Source of the DNA: Niebla homalea
Lineage: Eukaryota > Ascomycota > Lecanoromycetes > Lecanorales > Ramalinaceae
Length of the DNA: 64,000 nucleotides
Assembly: GCA_019925105.1 (NCBI GenBank)
Contig: JAHGAU010000030.1
Location: 771,140-835,139, forward strand
Direction: 5' to 3'
Part shown: positions 48,455-62,290 of the stretch, one piece after another
Position numbering within the stretch: position 1 is the first letter of the stretch
How the letters are laid out: each line of letters opens with the position of its first letter
The notes under the pieces: generated by a model
Told to the model about the DNA's origin: nothing
What the model saw: the letters and a program-made list of their open reading frames with translations, nothing else
The model's database searches: none
Translations under genes and position numbers: made by a program

Positions 48455-51400
48455 TTATTTAAGATTGAATTTATATATTTAAGAACTCCCTATATATAAA
48501 TTTTTTATTTTCTTTTTTATTACTTATATTGACTTCTTAACCCTTAAAAATATTATAGAAATCTTAAAAATACGGAGAGAAATTATTATAAGTATGCTGA
48601 CTTATAAGGGCTATTGGGTGGTGCACCTGGTAGATGGACCATAAATATTGCGGTGGCAATATATAAGCGAGACACTCGGGTTGTCTATCCCCGTTGTTAA
48701 TTATAAGGGGTAAAATGGCTTAACATATATTAATAAAAGGCCTTTTCAATTAATATTTATACTTTAACTCTTTATGGTTATTCTTTCGATTAATATATAT
48801 GCTTAAAATTTAATTTTAAATATAACTTTTATTATAAGAATAATTATTAACCCTTCTTATAACTATATATAAATAGAATTATTCTTAAATAAACCCCGGG
48901 AGCTTTAACTTTTACCGGAATTAATGAGTTTTATTATATGGATTAAAATAAAAACTAGAAAATAATAAGTTTCCTTAATTAATAATAGTTAATTATAAAT
49001 AAAACGCTATAAAAAAAATAACTTAAATTCCTTTTAGAGAAATTAAAAATATAAAATTAAAATTAAAATTAAAATATAAATAAAAAAAAAATCTTAAGTT
49101 CTTATTATTTTAAATATTAAGAATATACTTTTAATTTCTTTTTTTTTATATAAAATAGCTTCTTTATTTACTTAACTTAATTTTTAAGAATTTATTTTAT
49201 AAACTTTTTAATATTTTAAAATTCGAAGTTAATAATAATAATAATATAAATATAATAACCCTTACCCTTAAAGAACTCTTCCTTATATAAGTGAATTTAC
49301 GTCTTATAAATATATTACTTAATAACCTTGTATAAAAAGAAAATACGATAACCATTAAAAATATTATAAATAAGTATTATTTATTTAGATAAGTATAAAA
49401 GGACCTTAATAAGGTTTTAAAAGTTTTTAATTAACTCCGAGTTAAATATAATAAAAATATTAAGCTTATTAAGGAAATTTTTTATATTAATTTTTTTAAA
49501 ATTATTATTTAAATTGAAATTTAATAATTTTATATTAAAAGTATAAACCTTAATACTTTAATTATTAATAGTAATAACTAACTTAAAAATACCTCTGAAG
49601 TAATTAAAGTAATATATATAGATAATATACATTTACGGGAATAAGTATAAATTAATATACCCGGTAAAAATAATAAATATAAGAAACTTATATTAAAAAT
49701 AAAAGATCCCTTTATTTTTACGGGTTAAATAAATAATGATATTTTATATAAAGATTAAAAAATTAATGTTTAAAACCGTTTTAAAGTTAAGTATAATTAT
49801 TACTCTACGGATAATATTAAAATAATATATTTATATAATAATACGGGAGGAGAATTATTAAAGTATATTTATTTATAATAAAAAAAGATATTAAATAATT
49901 TATATTTTTACTTTAAGGATATTATAAATTATTTAAATATTATTTATAAAGAAATAAAACAATAAAGTAAAATCCGCCGTAAGTATTATATTCTTTATTA
50001 AGGTAATATTAATAAGTTCGGAAGCTTTAAATCTAATATACTTTAACTTATTAATATTCTTAAATATTATAATAATTAAGTAGAAAATAATTTATGCGAT
50101 TAAAAAATACTACGACCTAAAAATATACTTTAAATAAACTTTTAAATTTATTATTCCGGTACGATAAAGATTATATATAATTAACTTCAGTACTTAAATA
50201 ATAGTCAAATCGTAACTATCGAAAAGAAGAAGAAAATATTTATTTATTAATAAAATAAAACTAAAATTTTTTTTTTTTTAATAAAATTATAAAGGAAAAG
50301 AAGATTACGTATACAGTTAATTCCTTTAATAGAGATAATAGTAATGCTAAATGTTTTAAAAATAAATATTATTTCGAATTTTATTATTTTTTATTAATAA
50401 TTTAATTATTTTTTAATAATTTATTTAAATAAAAATAAAATAAAAGTTAATAAAATCCAAGAAATGAATAACGGTTTAAAAACTAATTATCCTTATTATT
50501 GATATAATTAAATAGAAGAAGTTATAAATATTAATATTAGTTAACTTAATTAATAATTATTCTATAAAGAACGCTTTTATAATATTATATATTTTATTTA
50601 TGAATAGAAAAAGTCAAACTTACATTACCCTAATAAATAAATATAGGAATTATAGTTATTTTTTTTATTAATATTTTTTTATATACTCTTTTTATAATAA
50701 TTTCAATATTAATATAATACTTTTATTAAAGAAGAAAATTATAAACGGTTTTAATAATAATATATATCGGCCTATTTTTTATATAATTTACTTAATAATA
50801 AAAATAAATTCAAATACTCAATTTAACGGTTTCATACTTATTATTAAATAAAGTTTTTAATAAATTATTTTAAATAAACCTTATTTACGACGATTTTAAA
50901 TTAATAATAAAGGAGCAAGTTTTATTTTAAAAAACGATTTCCTTCAGTCACTTATTATTTTTTTCCTGTTTCTATTATTAATTCCTAATAAATCGTATAA
51001 ACTTATAGAAGAAAAACGTATTATATTAATCTTTATAAAAATCCTTTATAAATCTTAACCCGTTATTTCCCTACGAAGTTTATTAAAAAGCAATTAAAAG
51101 AGTAAAACCGCTTGAAACGATTATATTATAAAAGTTGTTTAAGGAGGTTAAAGGTTTTATTAATATCTTTTAAATTAAAGCTGTTTTATTTAAGTTTTTT
51201 ATAAAAGATAAAGAAAATATTATTTTTTTTAACTTTAATAAAGGAATTAATTAATAAAATTAAAAACCTTAAACGATAATAGGGTTAAGAAAATATCCAA
51301 TTGAATAAAACCAAAGTAAAGATTTTTGAAGATATTAAATGTAAATTACTTAAAGAATATTATAATTTCTCTAATATTTTTAATAATATAAAGGTAATAT

Positions 51401-51706
51401 AATTATTATTCCACCGTAATACGGACTATAAGATTAAACTTATTTATAACTTTAAGGATTTATTGAAAAGTTAAATATATTTATGATTTTTACTTAAGCT
51501 TTAAATATATAAAGAATATTTTATTAAGAATTTAAAGAAAAATTATATAATTTTAAGTCAAAAATCTTTTTTTTACTTATTTTGTTTATGTTTAAAAAGG
51601 ATAACGGTTTATAACGCTATATAAATTATAGAAAACTTAATATATTAATAAAGAAGGACCGATAGTTATTATTATTAATAAAAAAGATTTTTATATAAGT
51701 TATTTG
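48455..51706 (+). mobile_element. 5' part of a Gypsy-type LTR retrotransposon, truncated or interrupted
   Basis: A GC-normal patch at 48600-48715 with TATATAAGC looks like an LTR edge and promoter, though the exact start was not fixed. A plus-strand translation of about 49500-50170 recalls a fungal Gypsy gag (ADNIK-like, then NNTGGELLKYIY, then a YFYFKDIIDYL-like stretch). About 51331-51700 recalls the N-terminal part of Gypsy reverse transcriptase: LLKEYYNFSNIF, then an HRNTDYKIKL block (LPxHRxxDHxIxL in the family), then a YLIKNLKKNYI-like block. All are broken by TAA/TAG. The frame stops abruptly at 51706, where an unmutated GC-rich segment with hairpins begins. The catalytic YxDD region and integrase were not found before that point. 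Confidence 0.65.
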
Positions 51707-51830
51707 CCTCAGTCCCTCAGCCGCTGCGGAGAAAGAGCCCGGCCCTAAGCCCCTTCGGGTTAGGGCCCGTATTTAAGCCCCTTCGGGTTAAATACTAATA
51801 AATGGGCCTTTCTTCTACGCGTTTAAGCTT
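51707..51830. other. GC-rich island with two hairpins, probable element terminus
   Basis: About 120 bp of unmutated GC-rich sequence between AT-rich blocks. It contains two adjacent inverted repeats with the same core GCCCCTTCGGG and different arms: 51741-51767 (arms GGCCCTAA/TTAGGGCC) and 51771-51793 (arms ATTTAA/TTAAAT). It lies where the Gypsy reverse transcriptase breaks off, so it most likely marks the end of a different element that starts here. Confidence 0.6.
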
Positions 51831-54800
51831 AAAAGCCCGTATTTTTATTTAATCCGCCTTATTTTAATAACGTAACATAGAAATTTTTTTATTTTAAAAA
51901 AAATCTACTGCTATTTATATTTATGGTCCAATTCTATACTTATTATAATTACGATATTATATTAATTTACTTTTATATTTTATTTAAGATTTAAATATCT
52001 AATTACGATAAGTTTTTTTTTATTTCTTATCGTTACCTTATTTTCCTATAATATAACGTAAAAATTCCTAGAAAACTCGCGGAATCTTAATTTATAAAGA
52101 ATAATAATAACCCTTTCTTAACTTAATTTTTTATTACGTGGTAAATATTTAGGCTTATAATAAATATTAAGATTAATTAAAACGGCCGTAAGTACCCTTA
52201 TATATAATATTTTAATATTATTTAACGCCTTTAAGAGCTTAAAATTATTAATATAAAGTTGATAATGAGTTTAATATTATTTACGCGTATCGTTAATATA
52301 ATTGAATAAAAGTTTAATTTTAAGTTAAAAACGGAATAAATATAAATATTAAAAAATCTTTTAAAAAATTAATTAAATACGATTATAATTATAAAAACGG
52401 GGTTTAAGAAAAGCATATTATTTTAAGCCGTATTTTTTATATATAAATTTATTAAGAGTATCTTAATTATTATACCCTTAAAAGCCTTAAAAAAAGAGCA
52501 ATATTTAAAAATAGCTTTTATCGATAATTACCGACCTTTTATATTGAATAACAATAATAATAATATTAATAATCGGAGGTAAATACGTAAAGGATACTTT
52601 ATTTACGGTATTACGATCTTATAAAATAAAGACGTTATATTAATAAATATTAATTTTTATTAATTTAAAGATCGCTTATTTTAAAGCTTTTAATAAGGAA
52701 GTTTTATAATATAAATTTTATACCTTTAGTTTTTACTTCTTAATTATTTATAAATTCCACTTAATATATAAATAAAAAGACTTCCGTCCGGAATATTATT
52801 AACTTAATATTTTACGTATACGCTTACCGGATAATATCCTATTCTTAAGCGTTTCTATAATATTAAATTCTTAAATATTATTTAATATTAAAGAGAAATA
52901 CGGTTTTTTGGATAATATATGGGTTATCCGTATATTATTAAATAAATTAGAGATCTTTATTTAACTAAGTAAACTTTAAAATTTAAAGAACGGAATACTT
53001 AATTTATAATATTTTTTATTGAAAATAATTATAAGTTTATTGAAGACATTAAAGACCGTTTTTTTTATAAATAATATTAAGGATATTAAAAGGGCGTATA
53101 AGTTATTTAAGTTATAAATAATTAAGCTTTAATATCCGTTTATAACCGATAAAATTATAATTTTTTTTTTTTGAAATTTAATAACGTAAAATAAAGAAAA
53201 TATTATTATATTATTCCAACGTATATTAAAGGATTATTTTTATTTATAAATAATTTTTATAAGAAACGTATATAATATCGGTATGGATAATTTTAATATT
53301 AAGCGGGTTTATTAATAATTATTAATTTTTTTAATGCCAAGACTATTTTAACGATTAAGTTACGTAATACGTAATAATAATAATTAAGCTCGATTTACCC
53401 TTTATTATTAAATATAATATTTTAAGCCGAAAACGGTAGAATAAATGAAAATAATAAGCTATTAATTATTAACGCTTTAAAAATAGAAAAAAATAAGGAT
53501 ATTAATAGGAAAAGAAATATATTTAATAAACTTTAAGACTTCTTAAATACGCTATTTAATAAGTATAAGGGAAGGATTAATTTAATTTATTTTAATAATA
53601 AGTATAAATTATTTAAGCTTAAGAGATTTTATTATTTAATATATAATTTAAATTTCTAAGTAATTATTTCGGCTTATAAAGAATTAAAATTAAGTATAAA
53701 TAAAAATATATTAAAAGCGAAGTATTTACGGTTTAAGCTCGGTAAGTAAAAAGATTAACTAATAATAATATTCTTTTTATTTTCTTATTTTAAGTATTTT
53801 TTTCCCTTATTATATTGGATAAAATATTAAAAATTATCTTAATATATATATTAATAATTAAGGAAATAAATAACTTAAGCCGTTAAATAAAGAATATATA
53901 AAGTAAATAAATCCTATATAAGAAGCGGTTTTAAAAATTATTAATAAAAGTAATAATAATAATTTTATTTCCGGTAAAATATTTAAGATTTAAAAAGTTA
54001 TAAACGATCGTAAACTTTAAAAAAAGAGATTTTATAATATTTAAGAATTACTTCTTATTAAATAATAGTCCCTTATAGAGGCTTTTAATGAATAACGTTA
54101 AAGCTAATTAATATCAGCAGGCTATTTAAAAAGGTTAAATTAAAAAAAACGGGGAAAAGTAAAGTTTAATAAAAGCTTATTAAATTCTTTATAATTTAAG
54201 GTTAAAAAATTATAATTAATAAAGGCCGGATTAAATCCTTAAAAGCTTTTATTTAATACGTATTCTTAAGAGCTTCGGGATAAACGCCCGGTTAATAATT
54301 AAAATAATAACGAGAACGGAACTTTAATAATATCCAGCTTAATATTATAAGATATTCTTATAATAAAAAGTATTATTAAAATCAATAAAGATATATAAAT
54401 AAGAAACGGTTCTTTAACATAGAAACCCAAACCGAAACCTCGGATTAATTAACGTTAAATATTAAAGGAACTTAATTTACATATTCTTACTATTATTTTA
54501 TATAAATTACTTAAGAATTAATTTAAAAGAGAATATTAAAGATTAATAAGCTTATTAAATTAATAAGCGTAATTCAAATAAATAAATATATAAAAGTATA
54601 TTATTAAAAGAATTAAAGGTTAAGTAATAAAACCGCGCCGCGTAAGTTTAATATATAATTACCGGACGTCCGTATAGTATTTAAAAGGGTTTAGTAAATT
54701 ATTTATTATATAAAATATTCGCCGGGATCGTTAAGTTCACCGGGTTTATAAGATTATTTACTATATTAATAAGAATAAGAGTATTAAAGATATTTAAAAT

Positions 54801-57800
54801 ATTAATAAGGATTTTATTAATATCGTTAATCTTATTAATTTAATATTATTTATTATATTTAGTATAATTATTATTTAATTTCTTTAAACTATTTAAATAA
54901 AAATAAACAATCGGATAGAGTAAATACCGGTTTATTTTAAATTAAATTAAGGATCGCGGTATAAAATAAATAGCTTAAGCTTAAATATTATTAACGGCGG
55001 ATTTCAAAGGATAATAATCGGAATTCAAACGTTTAAAAAAGGACTTAATTACGGTTTTAATTTTATTAAAATAAAGGTTATTAAGTATTTAATTTTATAA
55101 AAGAATATTATTATATTTAAAGTAATACGACCGTTTATATTAAAAGGCTTTTAAGGAATTATTTAAAAACTTAAGGAAATAATTTATTATTAAGCTTATA
55201 TCTTCCTTTTTACGTAAGTTAATTATATTATTAAGTAATATTACGTTTTAAAGTTTTTTTACCGTTATAAAAGAATTAATAATATATAATATATAAAAAA
55301 AAGCTTATACGTAATTTAACGTATCGTTTATTTATACTTAAAATATATTAGTTATCCGGTATAAAAAAAAATTAGAAGAAATTAATATTATTATACTTAA
55401 CGGTAAAGCGTATTATTAAAAATAACTTTATTAATATATAAAAATAATAATAATTCTAGAACTCCTAATTATAAACGGGTTATTATAGATCTTCCTTAAT
55501 TTTCGGTAATTAAAATTATATTTAATAAAAAATTTATTTAAAAACGGATTCCTATAAAGTTTAATAGTATAATTTAAGCTAAAATAAGATATTTTCCGGC
55601 CGTTAAATAACCGTATTTTATTTTTAATAAAGAAATTAAATTTAAAGACCTATAATTCTTAACCGGTAACTATATATAATTAAATCTTTAAGCGTTTTAT
55701 AATTATTAAGTTACGTTACCTTAATTTTACTTTATACGTCCGTAATGTATTAAAAAGTTAAAGGATCCATTTAAATACCTCCGTTAAAATAAACTTTATA
55801 AATTAATTAAATATAATTATAAATAAAGTATTATAGTTTAATATCCGTTATTAATTAATCGAATCGTTTATATAGTTCTTTTAAGATATTATACCGTAAT
55901 AATTTAACTACTTAAATCCTTTTTTATATCTTAAGATTATTAAAAACGAGGTAAAAGCCTTAATTAAAGAATACATTCTTTTTATTTATATTAAACTAAA
56001 TATTTTAAATATTATTAAGGATATTAATATTATTTAAGGTTATATTTTTATCTTTTATAATTAATTTAGTTAAAAAAATATAATATTTTGAATAGTTTCC
56101 ATCTATTAAGGGTTAATATAACGTAAAACCAGGGAAAGTTTTTAATATTATTCGCTTTACTATAAAGGCATTTAATAAAGGACTTAAAGTAATAAAGGCG
56201 GATTTAAAAATTAATTAATATCCGGAATAATAAGGTTATAATTAAATAATATTTATTTTTTAATTTTATTATTATATCCGATTTTACGGGCGATATTAAG
56301 CGGCGAAAGTGGGATTACCTAAGGTCGTTATATATCTTAAATTAAAAAATAATCCTTAAAGCTTTTACCCTTAAATATTAAGGCTATTATGATAAACTTA
56401 AAGTTTTAATTATTTTTAATTTATTTATTATGCTGCCCTTTAATAAATTCAAAGTTATTATATGTTATAATAGCTTTTAAATTATAACCGAATACTTAAA
56501 TAGTTTTAATACCGTATAAAATAAAATCCTTTATTCTTTTTTAAATTATTATATAAAAAATAGAAAGCTTAAAATACTATAATATATTAAGAATATAACG
56601 TTAAGCTCCCCTTTAATAAAGATATAGTCCGAATATAATCTAAAAGTTATTTAATAACCTTGGTTAAAATATATAATAAAGGACGGCGAATAATATTATT
56701 TATTATAACCCAATAAGATAAATATAATACTTAACGTTCTTTTAAAGATTTCCGGCATAATAAATACTTTAGAATAAATTAAAATACTTAAGTATTAATA
56801 ACTAAATAATAAATATCGTTCATTAAACGGAAGTTAATAAATTAAACTTATTATCGCCGTCCGGCGCTTATTATATCTTAAAAAATAAATATTAAATAAT
56901 AACGTGGATCTTTTTTAATAACTTAAGTTTTAATTATATTAAGCTTTTTTTCTTAAATATATCTATCGCTTTTTTATATTTAATTATTTTTAAGAATCGA
57001 TTATTATTTATTAAATCGGTAAAAATATAATTAAGGAATTAATATTAAGCTTTACGTATAGAATAAAGACGTTTACCCTTTATAAGTATAATTAAGAAAT
57101 CTTTTATACTTTATTTAAGTTTTTAAATATAATTTAATATTTCTTTAAGTTTTTAATTATAAATATAATGTTTATATTGCCGCTTTTACGATTTCTTGAA
57201 TAATTCTGATTAATAGCTTAATAAGGTTAAATTAACAAAAGGAAAGGAACGTTCTTTTAATAGCGAAAGCGTTAATAATAAAGAGTTATTATTAAAAAAA
57301 AGCCGATTTAAAAGATAAAGAAGAATAAATTTAATTAAACCGTAAATAGAAAAATAATAATAATAATCCCTCGGTGGAAAAATTATTAAAACGGTAATTT
57401 ATAAATTACGGCAAAAAAAGCTTAATAAGTAAACTTAAAAATAAATCCGATAAAAATAAAGACGGCCGCTTTTTATCCGTTATTATAAATTAAGGCCCGT
57501 TATAAAAAAGTAAAAAGTATAACAAAAAAGATTAAAAGTCTTAAAATAAAAGCGGGGCTGTAATATATAAAATAAGGTTAAACTTATTTAAGAAAAACGT
57601 ATAACCTTTAACGTTTAACCTTTTAATTAACAATTTTAATAAGATATATAATTTAAATATTAAAGTCGTACGGGATAAAATATATTATAATAAAATAATA
57701 ATTTATTTCCGCTCGTACTTTTTATATTAAGTATTATCTAAATACTTTAATTATTTAATAAACTTTTTAACCGTTTTAATTTTTAATTCTTTTAATTATT

Positions 57801-57943
57801 AAATTATTTACGGGCTTATTATTGTTATTATATTTTCCAATAATTAATATAACCGGTATAAATAAATATCCTAATAAAATTTAAAATCTTATTTATAATT
57901 ATTACTTTAATTATAACTATATTATTATTAACTCCGTAATTAA

Positions 57944-58179
57944 TATTCTTAAAATTAAACTTTACGTATTTACGATTCTTTAAGTTAATAAAGTAATTAA
58001 TTAAAAGGCTGTAGAATTTCTTTATTAATATTACGTTTTTTTCTATTAAACTTATTATTATATTCTTAAAATTAAACTTTACGTATTTACGATTCTTTAA
58101 GTTAATAAAGTAATTAATTAAAAGGCTATAGAATTTCTTTATTAATATTACGTTTTTTTCTATTAAACTTATTATTATA
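57944..58179. repeat. 118 bp perfect-type tandem duplication
   Basis: Two head-to-tail copies (57944-58061 and 58062-58179). The only difference seen is one G/A (CTGTAG against CTATAG). Both copies are equally AT-rich. Confidence 0.88.
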
Positions 58180-61100
58180 TACTTCTATTTATTAATTATT
58201 ATAAGATTACATTAAGAAATATTAATCTTATTAAGAATTTTATCCTTAAAGTTAATAATAGCTATAATTAATATGAAGAGCTTATTAGGCTTAAGTTAAA
58301 TGAGCCGCTTTATTAATTAGGTATCGTAAATATGGATTATCTTAATATTTAGTTTATTTAATAATAATACCGTATCCTTTAAGGTTAAGGGAGGTCTATT
58401 AATTAATTATTTTGTTAGATTTTTGAAATCTTTAAGGGTAAAAGTTATAATATAACTTATATTATTTATAATATTACGTTAACCGGAGTTAACGGCTTTA
58501 ATTACGTAAAAGACTACGTTTACCGGTTAACGCCCGTATTTATTAAATTTAAAATAATTAAATTTTAAATCTTAACTGTTAATAATAAGCTTTTAATAAT
58601 AATTAAATATAACGGCGAATCTCAAATAAATAATCGAAAGTATTATACTTTAAAAACTTTTAAAAAATTCAGGGGGTTTTTTAGTTTAATTATTATGACG
58701 AAGGAGAAATTAATTACCCCGCTTTATTTATAGGTACGTTTTTAGTTAGATTAAGAATAACTATACGTAGATAAACTTAAGTTTTATTGGGAATATAAGC
58801 CGATTTTAGCCTTAATATATTATCCGGCGGAGTTTAATATAGTTATTTTATCGTAAAAATTATTTTTTATTATTAAAACTTATTTTATTAATCTTATTAT
58901 TACGGTATAGAAAGCGCGGTTAATAATAAGTAAATTATATAAAGATTATACTTAAAGACCGTAACCTTTAAATTTTTATAAAATATATATTATAAAACTT
59001 AATTTAATTAAGAGGATAACTTTAATTCGTATTTTACGGTATTAAGAATAAAGGATAGAAAAAATTAAATTTTATTTCCCGGTTAATATTAATATATAAA
59101 ATTAAAACTTTATAGTTATCCTACTTAAGGAATATATTAATATTTCTTATTATAAAGTAAAAGGAACGTTATTTATAATGAAATATAAACGAACTTTAAA
59201 TTATTATTAAAGTAAAAGGATTAATTATTATTACTTATTACTTACTTTTATGCCCGTTTTATATATTATAAAAGCTTTTAATAGCAAAGAAAGCCTTCTT
59301 TATAGTTATTATACGCGGATAAATAGACTATACCGTCTGAAATATATTTAATTAATAATTATTAATTATTTATTATATAGTTATTATATTTGCTCGGAGG
59401 AATCTGTTAACTTCTATTTAAATAAGAGGATTATCTTTTATAACCTTATAAAGAAGGGTATTGGAAATAGGGTCTTTAAAAATAAGTTACATTAACGCCA
59501 GGAACTTATATAAGAGTTAATCGTATTTATTAATAAGACTTAAAGGTATAAAGTCCGGTATTGTTTACGTTAAATAATAATTACTTAAATAATTTTATTT
59601 CTCGGACTTTACGTTATTTAATGTTTTGCCGTCCTTTTAAACACCGATAAACTATAATAAAACTGTCCTTTTTAAGTTACCATTTTTATTCTTAATTAAA
59701 CCGTATATAATTTCCGGCCTATTAATCATATATTTCCTTTAATAACCGATATTAATAAAAAATCGTTAAATTCTTTAACGTCCGTTTTTATTTATATATT
59801 TTTAATATTATAAACGTAATCGTTTAATATAAAAACGAATTTTTCTTTATTCTTAATTTTAACTTATTAAACTATAATAAACCGATAAAACCCGGATATA
59901 ATCTTTATATAATTATAATTTATTTTATTATTAAATAAAACGGAACCTTAAATAATATTACCTTTATAATTATTCTTTAAATAAAAAGGAATATTTATAT
60001 CGATATATCGGAATAAAATTATATCTTAAGGATAGGTATACTTTATATAGTAAGGATATATTATAAGTTTCAGGTTACGGTCGGGGCGAAAACAGGTATA
60101 TAATATTTAATATATTATATTCTATTAAATAATTTACTAGGTAAAAGAGTAAATTATCGTTTATAATTAACCTTTGTTATTAATACCATTACGCTCCCTT
60201 TAATAATAATCGTATATCTCGAATTCTTTTAGGATAAAATTAATAATCTTAACTTTTATAAAGCCATTTATATTAACGCTTTTTTATAATTACGTAAAAA
60301 GATCATTAATAATTAAATTATTATCTTTTTCTTAAAGAGTATATAACCCAGGATTAATAATTATATTTATAATAATTTTAATTATATCATCGGAGATACT
60401 ATATAGTAATAATTATTTAATAAGGGGAATTACGTAGATATTTAAACTATTAATTTCGATTCCGGGCCGAATATTAAGTTAAAATTATATAAAAAATTTA
60501 TCTTGCGTTTAAAACTCTTTAAAGTTAACGTAATTCTATTAATAAGTTAAGAGTTAATAATATAGTTTTTAATATTTTATACTCTTTATTTATAAATTAA
60601 GGAAACTAACGATCCGGAAAAGATATTAATAATAGCCAATTAACTTACCTTTCGACTTCCGTTATTTTACCTTAATATATACCCTTAAGGTTTTAAAGAT
60701 AATATCATATTTATTTATACCTATATTAAAAAAGTTTACGTAATTAAGCCGATTAATTATAAAACGAGGTATATTATGGTAATATATTTATTTCTGAGGT
60801 TTTTTAGATATAATAATGCTTTTTTCCGTTACCGTATCTTAAATAACTTTTTTTTACTTTATATTATTTAAAGAATTAATTAATTCCGATTCTTCTTAAT
60901 TATTTTATTGCTTTTTAATATTTTACGGTATATTACTTTGATTATTCTATAAGTAACTATTAACCTCCAGAATATAATCCGTTAATTTATAATTAAGTAT
61001 TTCTTAAGTATCCGGTTGAAAAAGATCCTTTAATTAAGTAAAAATAGCTGAATTTCTATTATTAAGAATATATTAATCCTTAATAATAATCTGTTATTTA

Positions 61101-62159
61101 AAGCTTTTCCCGGTCTTAAATTTCTATAGTCTTTCTAATATAACCTAAATGATTAATCATTTTACTTAAAGTAAATCTTTTTTTTAATATAAAGGTTAAT
61201 AATATTAAGATATTTTCCGATATAATTTTAAAGGTTTAATCTATAACGTTAATAGTTTATTTTAATTAAATTATTTAAATTATTGCTTTTTTACTTTTTT
61301 ATTTAAATTAGAAGGAATTAATAATATTCTTAATAATAAGCAATTATAATACTTATATAACGCTCTTTTCGTTGGTGAATTTAAACTTTTATAATTAATT
61401 TTATAATATAATTATTTAAGTTTTAATAATAATAATTTTATAAATTTCCTCTTTTTCCGAAGCGATATTAAAGATCTTTATAACGTTATTTAGTTACTTT
61501 TATATTAAGTTATACGTTTTAATTTACTTAATGATTTTATTAAAAATACTATTAATAACGTAATTATCGATATCGATTAAATTAATAAAGCTTATAAGAA
61601 TTAAAGTTAAAGCGGTTATTATAATATTAAGGAAAATTTATTAAAGAAGAAAATTATTAAAGAAACTTTAAAATTATTCATAAAATATTTATTAAAGTGC
61701 TTTTTTTAATTTATTTACTTTTTTATAATATTATATATCCTAAATATTACTATATTTAAATTAACGTTATAATAATAAATACTTATTAAATATTAAAATT
61801 ACGTTACATGGTTTTAATATCTAATAATATCTTTATTATAATAGAACCTTAAAATATAAATCGAGGATATTAATAATATTTAATTATCCGTAAACCTTTT
61901 TCCTTATATCTTATTATAAGTTAACTTAAGAATTAATAATTATATGAAGGCTTATTAATCTCCTTATATTTTAACCTTATTTTATAATATCTTAATTATT
62001 TAAAGGCTTAATAAACTTTTTATACCTTATAAATTTCTTATTAATAAGGACGTTATAAACTGATATAATATCGTTAATACTTATTATAATATTAAAGAAA
62101 AATCTTTATATTTAACGTATTTATTTCTTTATTATTATAAGAACGGTTACCGGTTTTCT

Positions 62160-62290
62160 CCTTCATATTAAACTTCCCTTTTATATTAAACTTTCCTTTA
62201 TTATTAAACTTTCCTTTATTATTAATTTTACCTTTATTATTAAACTTTATTTTACCATTAAATTTTCCTTTATTAACAGACTTTCCTTTT
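62160..62290 (-). repeat. Short tandem repeats of about 18 bp
   Basis: Variants of ATTAAACTTTCCTTTATT repeated about six or seven times. The minus-strand reading gives a repeating Lys-Gly-Lys-Phe-Asn-Asn pattern, which might be a linker in a former structural protein or simple-sequence expansion. Confidence 0.7.

Noticed and set aside
51741..51767. CCCTAA/TTAGGG as an interstitial telomere
   Set aside because: Only one copy of each, forming the two arms of a hairpin; no tandem array.
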